The notes: generated by a model from the letters alone, not told the origin. Counted from the stretch's first letter, positions 1 through 7,259 are shown. The stretch: DNA of 20,005 bases from SAR202 cluster bacterium Io17-Chloro-G6 (GCA_002816585.1 MUCT01000012.1:1-20005), one strand, 5' to 3'. Program-made: numbers and translations.

Positions 1-128
1 GCGCCCTTGGTGACCCCAAGGGCCTCCGCGATGCTCTTCTGCCTCCACCCCATTTGGAACAATTCCCAGGCCCGCAAGCGGCGACCCTCGCGCCAGTTGG
101 TGGCGTGATTGGAAAGTGTCTTGTCCAT
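1..128 (-). mobile_element. IS630-like transposase, N-terminal fragment (runs off window)
   Basis: An open frame starts at an ATG at 128 and reads leftward off the window edge, giving 42 residues. It begins MDKTLSNHATNWREGRR and continues with a helix-turn-helix of the type RxLRAWELFxxGWxQKSIAEALGVTKG. This arrangement is typical of the DNA-binding N-terminus of IS630-family transposases and of related winged-helix proteins that recognise the element's ends. Only the HTH is visible; the DDE catalytic domain would lie outside the window, so completeness cannot be judged. It faces away from the Fic pseudogene and the two starts nearly touch. The AT-rich stretch around 140-180 may therefore contain the element's terminus, though I could not identify an inverted repeat. 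A stand-alone HTH protein is a less likely alternative. Confidence 0.6.
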
Positions 129-1214
129 GGCGGACAGTATCCCTTATTTTTATATAAGTTTAAAGATTTGTTCAATCATCGGTAAGTCGACCGTCGAGGG
201 TCTTTGGGCGTTTGTCCCTGACCCTCTTCCACCCCAGTTCGACATCCGCCCACCAATAATCAAAAGATTGTCCACCGCTGACTTTGCACTGGGAGAGTTA
301 TTGCCGAATCCTCAACTCTTGATCAATCCGTTTTTGCGCCGGGAAGCCGTTCTATCCGGCCGAATAGAAGGCACCATCGCAAGTCTGGATCAATTGGTTC
401 TATTCGAAGTGGAACCTTCTCGAGAGCTACTCGATTCCGATGTGGGTGCGGTGGCAAATTATGTATCTGCTTTGGAATACGGTCTGGAGCGTCTCGGCGA
501 ATTGCCCGTCTCATTGCGGCTGATTCGGGAATTACACGAAATCTTGCTGACAGGCGTCAGAGGCCCAGACCGGAGACCGGGCGAGTTCCGACTGACTCAA
601 AATGCCATCGGTCAGCGCGGGCGTCCTGTGGAAGAATCCCGTTACATCCCGCCACCGGTAACTCAAATGAACGAGGCATTGTTTGAGTTGTATCTGCACC
701 AGCCCACCGAGCTACCGTTCCTGATTCAACTAGCGCCGGTCCATTAACAGTTTGAGGCCATCCATCCGTTTCTTGACGGGAACGGGCGGATCGGCCGCTT
801 GCTGCTGACCCTGTTGCTATGTGAGAAAGGTTATCTGACACAACCCTTGCTCTATCTCAGCGCGTATTTGGAAAAACATCGAGATCGCTACACGGACTCG
901 CTACTTCGTGTGAGCCAAAAGGGTGATTGGGCGGGATGGGTCGATTTCTTCCTCGAAGGAGTGGCCGAACAATGCAAAGGCGTTGCTGAGCGGTCTGGGT
1001 TTTTACTAGACCTCCGTCAGCAATACCGCGAATAGGCGCAAACAGCCCGCGCCTCGGCTCTACCACTCCAGTTGATTGACGAATTACACACGTGAGCGCA
1101 CAACGCAGCGTGGACCGCCTTGTTGACCTTGGGATTCTTGAAGAAGTTACTGGCCGCCCGAGAAACCGGCTATACCTGGCTAGGGAGATACTGGACACAG
1201 TCAACTCGGAGTGA
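127..1214 (+). pseudogene. Fic-family protein, disrupted by two in-frame stops and a deletion
   Basis: Fic proteins transfer AMP (or related groups) to hydroxyls of target proteins. The frame contains the N-terminal VPxPLPP segment, an inhibitory-type motif SGRIEG (355-372) and a complete catalytic core HPFLDGNGRIGR (763-798). A TAA at 745-747 sits exactly where family members usually have Tyr (VH-Y-QFEAIHPF), three residues before the conserved helix leads into the motif. A second stop, TAG at 1033-1035, replaces a probable Gln in YRE-Q-AQTARAS. Coding then continues to LIDELHT, meets a TGA at 1093, and resumes in another frame (1092-1214) as SAQRSVDRLVDLGILEEV, the C-terminal winged-helix of this family, ending at TGA 1212-1214. 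About 15 residues of that domain are missing at the junction. The start is uncertain (ATG 127 or TTG 109), and the true N-terminus may have been lost to the adjacent insertion sequence. Confidence 0.85.
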
Positions 1215-1242
1215 TTCTGAAGCCACGCATCCCGCAGTCCCC

Positions 1243-2739
1243 CTAAATAAACCGGGCCCGCTCCCGCGCCTCTGCCGCGTGGTCGATGTAGACTGTGATG
1301 ACCTCGCTGAAGAAGTCCACCGCCGCAGTGCCTTGCTCCCGCTGCCCGACACCGGACGCGCCGATACCGCCGAAGGGGAGATGTACCTCGCCGCCCAGCG
1401 TGGAGGCGTTGACGTGGACCATGCCGGTCTCCACCGTGTTGATGTACTCGTAAGCCTTGGTGATGTCTTTGGTGTATACCGAAGACGAGAGGCCGAACTC
1501 CACGGAATTGGAGATGTCGATGGCCTCTTTCAGGTCCTTGGCCTTGAACACCGTCAGCACCGGGCCGAAGATCTCCTCCTGGGCGATGCGCATGTCGGGA
1601 GAGACGCCAGTGAAAATGGTGGGTTCCACGTAATAGCCCTGGTCAAAGTCTCCGCCGCTAGGCGCCCGGCCGCCATAGGCCAGGTTGGCGCCCTCTTCTG
1701 CACCAATGCCGATGTATTCCAGGACTTTGTCCTTCTGGTTCTGGCTAGAAAGAGGCGAAACGTCAATCGATGGGTCGATGCCGTCGCCGATGGTCAGCTT
1801 GCTGGTCCGTTCGATGAGCTCCGCCATGAACTGATCGTAGACGTCTTCTTCTACGATGACCCGGCTGGTGGCGGTGCAGCGTTGGCCGGTCGAGCCGAAG
1901 GCGCCCTGGACGATGCCGCCCAGAGCCTTGTCCATATCAGCGTCTGACAGGACGATTACGGCGTTCTTGCCGCCCATCTCGGCCTGGACCTTCTTCAGCC
2001 GCTTGGCGCTCTCGCCGTACAGTTCGGTCCCGACTTCAGTGGAACCGGTGAATGAAATTCCCTTGACGTCTGGACTTTCCACCAGGGCATTTCCCACCTG
2101 GCCGCCCGGTCCGGTGACCAGGTTCAATACGCCGGCAGGCAGGCCCGCTTCTTCGTAGATCTCAACCAGCTTCACTGCGCTTAGGGGTGTGGCGGAAGCC
2201 GGTTTGAAGACCAGGGCATTGCCACAGATGAGGGCTGGGGCTATCTTCCAGGCCGGGATGGCGAGGGGGAAGTTCCACGGCGTGATGATGCCCACCACTC
2301 CCAGGGGACGCCTGATGGTGTAGGCCACGGTGTTGGGCAGCTCGGAAGGCGTGGTATAGCCGAACATGCGGCGTCCCTCGCCAGCGGCGTACTCCATGAT
2401 ATTCATGGCCCGCTTGACTTCGCCTTGGGCGTCGCCGATGGGTTTGCCCTCTTCGATGGTGATGGTCTGGGCCATCTCGTCGGCCCGGCGGCCCATGATC
2501 TCCAGTGCCTTGAAGATGACCGTGGCGCGGACCGGGGCAGGGGTGTCGGCCCATATGGCAAGGCCCTCTTTGGCGGCGGCGACGGCCTGGAGGGCGTCGT
2601 CCGCGTTGGAGGTTTGAAATTCGCCCACTATCTGATCGGTCCGGGCTGGGTTATGTACCTGATAGGTCCTTCCGGTCACGGACTCAACCCACTGACCAGC
2701 GATGTAATTCTTGTGCGTCGTTATCTGCGTCGCCGCCAT
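1243..2739 (-). CDS. NAD(P)-dependent aldehyde dehydrogenase (2,5-dioxovalerate dehydrogenase-like)
   Basis: This 498-residue protein has the normal length and all the hallmarks of the aldehyde dehydrogenase superfamily, which oxidises aldehydes to acids with NAD(P)+ in the cytosol. Visible motifs are PWNFP with the oxyanion Asn near residue 156, FKPA with the cofactor Lys near 179, the SFTGSTEVG Rossmann turn at 229-237, the general base Glu near 254 in EMGGKN, the catalytic Cys near 288 in GQRCTATSR, and EEIFGP toward the C-terminus. EMGGKN instead of the usual ELGGK, together with [14 protein letters not shown], resembles alpha-ketoglutarate semialdehyde/2,5-dioxovalerate dehydrogenases such as B. 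subtilis YcbD. The substrate is therefore a guess from similarity. A GGAGGA site 8 nt before the ATG supports the start. It lies 50 bp downstream of the small unknown gene on the same strand, probably in one transcript. Confidence 0.93.
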   Translation of the reverse strand: MAATQITTHKNYIAGQWVESVTGRTYQVHNPARTDQIVGEFQTSNADDALQAVAAAKEGLAIWADTPAPVRATVIFKALEIMGRRADEMAQTITIEEGKPIGDAQGEVKRAMNIMEYAAGEGRRMFGYTTPSELPNTVAYTIRRPLGVVGIITPWNFPLAIPAWKIAPALICGNALVFKPASATPLSAVKLVEIYEEAGLPAGVLNLVTGPGGQVGNALVESPDVKGISFTGSTEVGTELYGESAKRLKKVQAEMGGKNAVIVLSDADMDKALGGIVQGAFGSTGQRCTATSRVIVEEDVYDQFMAELIERTSKLTIGDGIDPSIDVSPLSSQNQKDKVLEYIGIGAEEGANLAYGGRAPSGGDFDQGYYVEPTIFTGVSPDMRIAQEEIFGPVLTVFKAKDLKEAIDISNSVEFGLSSSVYTKDITKAYEYINTVETGMVHVNASTLGGEVHLPFGGIGASGVGQREQGTAAVDFFSEVITVYIDHAAEARERARFI

Positions 2740-2789
2740 TATTTCGTTCCTCCGGCTCGAGCGTCGAATGCTTTGGAATCGGTCTGAAT

Positions 2790-3239
2790 TTAGTCTCCTC
2801 CCGAATACTCCAGGCCCACCCCGATGACCTCGATCTGCATCGACCGGACGTCGGGCGCGGCATCGTCGAAGCGTACGCCCAGGGTAATGTTGATGCCCCT
2901 GCTGATCTCCGGGTTGCCCGGAACGTCGAATCTGGCGTCGAGGTGGTCTCCGCGCAGGTCCAGGTCCATGTGCTCGGCGATGCGGGACTCGCCGTCGTAG
3001 ACGATAACTTCGTGGACTGTGGCATTGTCCCGCGTCCGGAAGCTGACGTATGCTCCCTCTATGTGCATATTGACGCCGTCTAAAACAGCGGGGGTCGGCA
3101 GAGGAAAGTGGAGCCAGGTGTTTTGTCCCCGGGCGCCTTCGATGCGGACGAAGGGGCCGGTGGCGCGGACCGAGGTTAGCCGGCCGGGATATTCAACCTG
3201 CATATTTACGCCGTGCATCCACAGAGTGCGCTGTGGCAT
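2790..3239 (-). CDS. Conserved beta-rich protein of unknown function
   Basis: The 149-residue product is soluble-looking, with no signal peptide or membrane segment, and begins MPQRTLWMHGVNMQVEYPGR. It has alternating short beta-type segments and two echoing phrases, HGVNMQVE near residue 10 and DGVNMHIE near 55, which hint at an internal duplication or a jelly-roll-like sandwich. It also has WLHFPLPTP, a pattern I associate with an uncharacterised family (possibly DUF6623, from memory only). An AGGGGG ribosome site lies about 8 nt before the ATG. It is the first gene of a probable two-gene unit with the aldehyde dehydrogenase. No function is assigned; a carbohydrate- or ligand-binding sandwich is conceivable but not shown. 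Confidence 0.75.
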   Translation of the reverse strand: MPQRTLWMHGVNMQVEYPGRLTSVRATGPFVRIEGARGQNTWLHFPLPTPAVLDGVNMHIEGAYVSFRTRDNATVHEVIVYDGESRIAEHMDLDLRGDHLDARFDVPGNPEISRGINITLGVRFDDAAPDVRSMQIEVIGVGLEYSGGD

Positions 3240-3463
3240 GAGTTCGCCCCCTTATTATTCGAGCTTAGGATTCGATAATTGAGCCGCATCCACTACGGAC
3301 GCTAGCGGCACGCCTGACCGGGTCGAGGCTGGCAGGGATTATAGCCTCAATCCATCTGTCGGTACAGCACCAATCCCCGAACCCGGAAATTATCGGTCGA
3401 TCGATTGCCGCGTAAGATCGGCCCTGCAGAATGGCAGGCACCCGTCACAGATGGATAGAGACC

Positions 3464-4005
3464 ATGGGCAGATTGGACGGGATAGTCGTCATCATTACCG
3501 GAGCGGCGCGGGGTCAAGGAGCGCTGGAGGCGGAATTATTCGCCAAACAGGGGGCCAAAGTGATTGTCTGCGGCGTCTTGGACCAAGAGGCTCAAGAAGT
3601 AGAAGCAAGAGTGCTCGCTTCTGGTGGCGATGCCGTTTATTCCCATCTGGAGGTGATCGGAGACGACGACTGGCAGCGGGCGGTGGACCAGGCCGAGTCG
3701 CGTTACGGAAATCTGGATATTTTGGTCAACAACGCCGGCATCGCCAGGGGCGGGTCCATCTCCATCGAAGAGACCTCGGAAGAACTGTGGGACGAGATAC
3801 GGGCAGTGAACACAAAGGGGGTCTTTCTGGGGTGCCCGCCGCGCCATTCCAGCCATGCGCCAAGAGGCGACCGATGAGGTGCCTCTTGGCCGCCTGGGCA
3901 ACTGCCGAAGACCTGGCCTATGGGGCTATCTACCTGGCTTTAGACGAGTCCTAGTGAATTACCGGCATCGAGCTGGTGATCGACGGTGGAATCACGGCTC
4001 AATGA
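3464..4005 (+). pseudogene. Short-chain dehydrogenase/reductase (SDR), internally deleted and frameshifted
   Basis: The first part, from ATG 3464, is a good SDR N-terminus: the cofactor loop TGAARGQG near residues 12-19, NNAG near 91-94, and VNTKGVFLG. An extra base near 3833 shifts the frame; the correct continuation is ARRAIPAMRQ in the next frame. That runs straight into EATDEVPLGRLG at about 3864, so roughly 85 residues carrying the catalytic Ser, Tyr-x-x-x-Lys are absent. A further extra base near 3900 shifts the frame again to TAEDLAYGAIYLALDES. Adjacent stops TAG and TGA (3952-3957) then interrupt before the terminal ITGIELVIDGGITAQ and TGA at 4003-4005. Four independent lesions make this a dead copy. 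SDR enzymes use NAD(P)H to reduce or oxidise alcohols and ketones; the lost enzyme's substrate cannot be told. Confidence 0.88.
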
Positions 4006-4059
4006 ACGCTGGGCAGGGGTCTGGCCCTGAAGTTACCAGGGTGCCATTAGGCGGAACCG

Positions 4060-5130
4060 TTATGCGGCATTAGCCATTTTGTCGCCCATTTTGTCATAGG
4101 TCCAGGTCAACAATTCCTGCGTTTCATCCCAACCGATGCAAGCGTCGGTGATGGAGAGACCATATTGCAACTGAGATGGGTCATCGCCCAGCTTCTGGTT
4201 GCCTGGGCTCAGGTTACTTTCTACCATGCAGCCGATGATGTCGGTGTTGCCAGCCACACGCTGTTCGACCACATCTTTGAGCGCTGTTCCTTGCTTGGCG
4301 TGGTCTTTATTGGAATTGCCATGGCTACAATCCACCAAGAGCTGTGAACGAACGCCCGCGGCGTGGAGTTGCTTTTTTGCCTGGGCGATGGCTTCGGCTC
4401 CGAAGTTGGGGCCGCCATTGCCTCCCCGGAGGACGATATGGCCATCTGGATTTCCAGTGGTCCGCACTAATGCGGTCAGGCCATCGTGGTCGACACCCAG
4501 GAAACCCTGGGGGGAACGGGCGGAAACCATTGCGTCGACGGCTATTTGGGCATCGCCGTTGGTGGCGTTCTTGAATCCCACCGGCATGCTCAGCCCGCTG
4601 GCCATCTGGCGATGGGTCTGACTCTCGGTGGTGCGGGCGCCGATGGTGGCCCAGGTAACCAGACCAGCCAGATACTGGGGGACGACGGGATCCAGGAACT
4701 CCGTGCCGGCATACATGCCCATTTCGCCGATCTTCAACAGCAATGACCGGGCACGGTGCAACCCTGTTTCGACGTCCAAAGTGCCATCCAGGTGAGGGTC
4801 GTAGATCAGGCCTTTCCAGCCGATAGTGGTCCGGGGCTTTTCGAAATAGACGCGCATTAGGATCAGCAGGCGGTCGCTAAGCTTCTTGGATAAATCGACC
4901 AGCTGCCGGGCATACTCCAGAGCAGAATCCTCATTGTGGATCGAGCAAGGCCCAACGATCATCATGAGTCTCGAATCTTCGCCACTCAGGACCCGGCGCA
5001 CTTGCTCTCTGCCCGTTACGACGGTCTGCTCAACTTCCGGGGTAACCGGTAGTTTGCTGACTAGATCGATGGGGGTGATGAGAGGCGTTGTGCTTTCGAT
5101 ATGTACGTCTCTGGCCACTGATGGTTGCAT
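4060..5130 (-). CDS. aroF: 3-deoxy-7-phosphoheptulonate (DAHP) synthase, type I-alpha
   Basis: The enzyme condenses phosphoenolpyruvate with erythrose 4-phosphate to make DAHP, the first step of the shikimate pathway. At 356 residues it matches the AroF/AroG/AroH class. Visible motifs are GPCSIH (metal-ligand Cys near 62), MRVYFEKPRTTIGWKG (about 92-107), GARTTESQTHR (164-174), GFKNATNG with the PEP-binding Lys near 187, the metal-ligand His near 270 in DCSHGNSNKDH, EsN in CMVESNLSPG, and TDACIGW. The N-terminal extension of about 50 residues is the region used for aromatic feedback inhibition in the class. Which isozyme (Phe-, Tyr- or Trp-sensitive) is not readable, so the symbol is generic (aroF/aroG). 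It is transcribed alone, behind the aromatic leader peptide and terminator described separately. A GGGGAG and a closer AAGAG precede the ATG. Confidence 0.96.
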   Translation of the reverse strand: MQPSVARDVHIESTTPLITPIDLVSKLPVTPEVEQTVVTGREQVRRVLSGEDSRLMMIVGPCSIHNEDSALEYARQLVDLSKKLSDRLLILMRVYFEKPRTTIGWKGLIYDPHLDGTLDVETGLHRARSLLLKIGEMGMYAGTEFLDPVVPQYLAGLVTWATIGARTTESQTHRQMASGLSMPVGFKNATNGDAQIAVDAMVSARSPQGFLGVDHDGLTALVRTTGNPDGHIVLRGGNGGPNFGAEAIAQAKKQLHAAGVRSQLLVDCSHGNSNKDHAKQGTALKDVVEQRVAGNTDIIGCMVESNLSPGNQKLGDDPSQLQYGLSITDACIGWDETQELLTWTYDKMGDKMANAA

Positions 5131-5241
5131 TTCTCTTTATGCTCCCCTTTGTGTGGATCGCCGACACTCAAAGATGTCCGCTTAATCCCGTGCGACCTTG
5201 TTGAATTTCCCCACACCGGCACAACGCCTCTTGTAAAACAA

Positions 5242-5269
5242 AAACCTCAACCGCTGCCGGTTGAGGTTT
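5242..5269 (-). terminator. Attenuator terminator in the DAHP synthase leader
   Basis: Reading the minus strand, AAACCTCAACCG (5269-5258) and CGGTTGAGGTTT (5253-5242) form a perfect 12-bp stem around a 4-nt loop. A T-rich run (TTTTTGTTTT, overlapping the end of the stem) follows. This is a textbook intrinsic terminator, yet it lies about 110 nt upstream of the DAHP synthase start and about 370 nt beyond the nearest upstream gene end. It is therefore best read as a conditional terminator within the leader. Confidence 0.85.
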
Positions 5270-5344
5270 GGCTGGTTTCATGGTCGTCATTTTAATTCAG
5301 ACCGTTATGGGCACCAAACCTTCACCGGCGGCACTAAGACCGGT
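5258..5344 (-). promoter_or_regulatory. Antiterminator and competing hairpin of the aromatic attenuator
   Basis: GGTGAAGGTTTGG (5326-5314, inside the 3' part of the leader reading frame) is complementary at 11 of 13 positions to CCAAACCTCAACC (5271-5259). The latter contains the 5' arm of the terminator, so pairing would prevent termination. The same segment overlaps CCGGT (5328-5324), which can pair with ACCGG (5344-5340) just after the aromatic codons. A ribosome stalled on codons 10-15 would cover ACCGG and free the antiterminator. A ribosome that reads through would permit the terminator. The pairing is seen in the sequence; the regulatory outcome is inferred from classical trp/phe attenuators. 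Confidence 0.75.
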
Positions 5345-5398
5345 AAAATTGCGGTAATACCAGAAAAACCAGCTCAATGAAAACATTCGGCTAATCAT
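5297..5398 (-). CDS. Aromatic-rich leader peptide of the DAHP synthase attenuator (33 aa)
   Basis: A short frame from ATG 5398 to TGA 5297-5299 encodes 33 residues beginning MISRMFSLSWFFWYYRNF. Residues 10-15 (5354-5371) are W-F-F-W-Y-Y, with further Phe at 6 and 18, so eight of the first eighteen residues are aromatic and all three aromatic amino acids occur. This is the expected layout of a ribosome-sensing leader peptide ahead of an aromatic biosynthesis gene. The stop lies 26 nt before the 5' arm of a terminator hairpin, and the DAHP synthase start is about 166 nt downstream of the stop. An in-frame ATG at 5386 is an alternative start. I see no strong Shine-Dalgarno site for either start, which is the weakest part of the case. 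Confidence 0.82.
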   Translation of the reverse strand: MISRMFSLSWFFWYYRNFTGLSAAGEGLVPITV

Positions 5399-5635
5399 AC
5401 CGTTTTCGTACACACTCTGCAACCAAACAGCCGTTATGGTGGCCAATTAGGCTTGAATCACTAAACCGTTACCGGCCCTCATCGGGTATTTGGCCCGCTG
5501 GGTCGCCAAAAGATTACCGGGTCACCAACATTTCACCGGTGTTGACCACAGTCGAAAACGCCCCTTTTTCAACTTCGCGCTGACTATTTTCCAGCAGGCC
5601 GGTGGCCGCTTCATTGAAACGGCTAAGGGGCACGG
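5399..5635. other. Non-coding upstream region of the DAHP synthase transcript
   Basis: I find no convincing coding frame, RNA gene or T-box signature (no GGGTGGnACCGCG) here. It must hold the promoter for the attenuated leader, but no clear -35/-10 pair stands out. Short motifs recur across the leader and this region: CCATAACGG occurs twice on the minus strand (near 5303 and 5431), and TTCACCGG twice on the plus strand. They may be chance or protein-binding sites. Confidence 0.4.
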
Positions 5636-6202
5636 CTAAGGCCTCGTGGGCGTCGATCCTTCGGCGGTGGTCGCTTCCTGACTGCTGAATTCACCGACGA
5701 ACGGGCATCCGTCGATCGAAAAAGGAAACTGAAAAACCATGAGCCATCTGCCATCCTCCCGGACGATTGGATATGGAATGCTCACCACATAGGTGTCTCT
5801 CACTCCTTGCTGGTCATTACCAGGTTGATTTCGAAGTTCCATGGTCATAAAGGCCTGTTCTGAATTACCTGGCGCCAAGAACACTTCTTTCACGTCCATC
5901 TCAGGATAGGTAAAGGCATCATCGTCCATCGCAAAAAAATGTTCCATCTGTTCGACGGTACAGTGGTCTGTCACGTTCCGCGAGAAGAGCGAATATACCG
6001 CTGACGCATCATGCGCTTTAGTGGCTGCAAGCCAATCGTTCCACAGTTCTATAGCCGCTGTCTTGATCTCATTAGCGGATTGGGAATACACGACGTTTGT
6101 GCTCGTTGGCCCCCCTGAGCTGCAAGCGACGGCCACGGCTAGAAAAGGGGCTACAAACGGCGTGATTGCTGAGGTCTTCAAGATGAATTTCACCAGGGTC
6201 AA
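5636..6202 (-). CDS. Putative lipoprotein with an NTF2-like/SnoaL-like appearance
   Basis: The 188-residue product starts with a short basic region and a hydrophobic stretch ending in VAVAC at about residue 27, a lipobox, so it is probably lipid-anchored on the outer face of the cytoplasmic membrane. The mature part begins with a Ser/Thr/Gly-rich linker. It continues AIELWNDWLAATKAHDASAVYSLFSRNVTDHCTVEQ, a helix-loop pattern typical of NTF2-like or DUF4440-like cone folds. Strands such as DTYVVSIPYPIVREDGRWLMVFQFPF follow. The specific role is unknown. The start is uncertain: TTG at 6202 or GTG at 6193, neither with a good ribosome site. The gene lies between the DAHP synthase leader and the SRPBCC gene, on the same strand as both, but the terminator at 6449-6483 separates it from the SRPBCC gene. 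Confidence 0.75.
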   Translation of the reverse strand: MTLVKFILKTSAITPFVAPFLAVAVACSSGGPTSTNVVYSQSANEIKTAAIELWNDWLAATKAHDASAVYSLFSRNVTDHCTVEQMEHFFAMDDDAFTYPEMDVKEVFLAPGNSEQAFMTMELRNQPGNDQQGVRDTYVVSIPYPIVREDGRWLMVFQFPFSIDGCPFVGEFSSQEATTAEGSTPTRP

Positions 6203-6236
6203 TAATGGTTGGAGTTTTAAACAAGATTAGTATGAC

Positions 6237-6263
6237 GGCTCGGCGGAACATATCCGCCGGGCC
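6237..6263. repeat. Inverted repeat upstream of the lipoprotein gene
   Basis: GGCTCGGCGGA and TCCGCCGGGCC pair over 11 positions (one G-T) around the 5-nt loop acata. No T-run follows on either strand, so it is not an obvious terminator. It sits about 35 bp upstream of the lipoprotein start and could be an operator or a 5'-UTR hairpin. Confidence 0.6.
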
Positions 6264-6346
6264 GCCATGATTGAGCTTAACTTTGGACCGTAAGATGGGG
6301 CTTGGACTCGTGATCCCTGCCTTGGGAAATGGATGTAACCACATTG

Positions 6347-6378
6347 TAGTGAGCGTTCCGGGTAATGAGCGTTCCGGG
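6347..6378. repeat. Two-copy 16-bp tandem repeat
   Basis: The unit TARTGAGCGTTCCGGG occurs twice in direct succession (6347-6362 and 6363-6378), differing only at the third base (G versus A). It is non-coding and probably reflects a small slippage duplication. Confidence 0.85.
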
Positions 6379-6448
6379 CCTAGCGGTTTCGTCGAGCCAT
6401 AACAACCTCGTATCTGGGCACCCTCTGATGTCTTCCTGCCGCTCACAC

Positions 6449-6483
6449 AAAAAACCCCCCAGTCTGAATGACTAGAGGGGTCT
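6449..6483 (-). terminator. Intrinsic terminator of the SRPBCC gene
   Basis: On the minus strand GACCCC-TCT-AGTC and GACT-GG-GGGG pair with a small internal loop and are followed directly by TTTTTTG. The hairpin starts about 55 bp after the SRPBCC stop, in the expected direction. Confidence 0.75.
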
Positions 6484-6537
6484 TTGATGGGACTGCCTGT
6501 GATCTGAGCCGAACTATTGTGGCATTTGACCCGCCGG

Positions 6538-7071
6538 TCATCGACCGAAGAGTCTGGCTAACCACCCACTTCTTGCTTTCGGTTCAGCAATATTCTTCAG
6601 GTTCGCCACGGTCTTATCCATTCCGGTCCGTACGACCCCTGCTCGCACCTGCTCGTAGTTGTCCCGTAGGCCGATCAGCATCTCGTCTTGGAGGTCTCCC
6701 CAATCAACTTCGACCTCGTGGGTAACTTTGGTGCCGTTGCCTTGGGGAGCCAGGTTAAACCACCATTGTATCCGCCGGACCTGCTCCGGAAGGGCGGGAT
6801 TGACGATCCAAGAAAATGACCTGGGCGGATCATAGGTGACAACGATGGAATCAGCCGTCAAGTCCATACCGCTGCCGTCGGCCATTTTGACGGTTTCTTC
6901 GACAACGATGTGAGTGCCCGTTCTCACTGGGCCGGCCGGTTCCCCTCGGACTGTATTTAATTCTTCACTTCCGGCGAGTTCAGCATGCCTTCCAGGATCG
7001 CTTACGATGTCGAATATCGCCTGCGGTGACGCGTTGATAGTGATCTCTGTACTGTATGAAAAATCTATCAT
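6538..7071 (-). CDS. SRPBCC-family (polyketide cyclase/START-like) protein
   Basis: From ATG 7071 the product has 177 residues and starts MIDFSYSTEITINASPQAIFDIVSDPGRHAEL, the usual opening strand and helix of the SRPBCC helix-grip fold. It continues with PPRSFSWIVNP, RRIQWWFNLAPQGNGTKVTHEVEVDW and a long C-terminal helix ending in a basic tail. These proteins form a deep hydrophobic pocket and bind or transform lipids, aromatics or polyketides; the ligand here is unknown. ATG 7071 is preferred over the upstream in-frame TTG at 7089 because GAGGA stands 7 nt before it. A TTGACA-17-TAGGAT promoter lies about 90 bp upstream and a strong terminator follows, so the gene is probably transcribed alone. 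Confidence 0.9.
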   Translation of the reverse strand: MIDFSYSTEITINASPQAIFDIVSDPGRHAELAGSEELNTVRGEPAGPVRTGTHIVVEETVKMADGSGMDLTADSIVVTYDPPRSFSWIVNPALPEQVRRIQWWFNLAPQGNGTKVTHEVEVDWGDLQDEMLIGLRDNYEQVRAGVVRTGMDKTVANLKNIAEPKARSGWLARLFGR

Positions 7072-7158
7072 AGCGGTTTCCTCAATCAATTGACTAGAAA
7101 GTTATGGGATCCCCCAGACACAACGGCCCATATGAACGGTCGACGCCGGATGGCCGCC

Positions 7159-7187
7159 ATCCTAGTTGTGTCCCCGGCCAATGTCAA
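7159..7187 (-). promoter_or_regulatory. Sigma70-type promoter of the SRPBCC gene
   Basis: On the minus strand TTGACA (7187-7182) is followed after 17 bp by TAGGAT (7164-7159), giving a leader of about 80 nt before ATG 7071. A second -10-like TATAAT lies just upstream near 7200, so the exact start site is uncertain. Confidence 0.6.
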
Positions 7188-7226
7188 CATTAATTATATC
7201 TATAAGTTACAAGGCCTCAAAACTAG

Positions 7227-7259
7227 AAAACCCCCTCCATACCAGGGAGAGGGCTTTTT
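7227..7259. terminator. Bidirectional-looking terminator after the tRNA genes
   Basis: ACCCCCTCC and GGGAGAGGG form an imperfect GC-rich stem, flanked by GAAAA on the left and CTTTTTA on the right. Read on the minus strand it lies about 140 bp beyond tRNA-Gly and ends GGAGGGGGTTTTC. The better T-run is on the plus strand, where no gene ends, so the direction of use is uncertain. Confidence 0.6.

Larger units (their letters stand above)
6203..6537. other. Intergenic region with hairpin, short repeat and terminator
   Basis: No gene is visible in these 335 bases. They contain an 11-bp hairpin (6237-6263), a two-copy 16-bp tandem repeat (6347-6378) and the terminator of the SRPBCC gene (6449-6483), each listed separately. 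The promoter of the lipoprotein should lie near 6203-6300, but I cannot point to it. Confidence 0.6.

Noticed and set aside
1120..1947. A 275-residue plus-strand open frame
   Set aside because: It joins the out-of-frame tail of the Fic pseudogene to the antisense of the aldehyde dehydrogenase.
4020..4059. Weak hairpin after the DAHP synthase stop as its terminator
   Set aside because: The stem (CCCTG/CAGGG) has no T-run on the minus strand and is not stronger than background.
5289..5317. TTGGTG-17-TAAAAT as the DAHP synthase promoter
   Set aside because: The -35-like box lies inside the leader peptide frame and antiterminator, and transcription from here would skip the sensing codons; the attenuator reading explains the region better.
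5131..5635. T-box riboswitch upstream of DAHP synthase
   Set aside because: No T-box consensus sequence or specifier-loop arrangement was found on the minus strand.
6347..6378. CRISPR-like array
   Set aside because: Only two adjacent 16-bp copies with no spacers; no other array-like repeat is present in the window.
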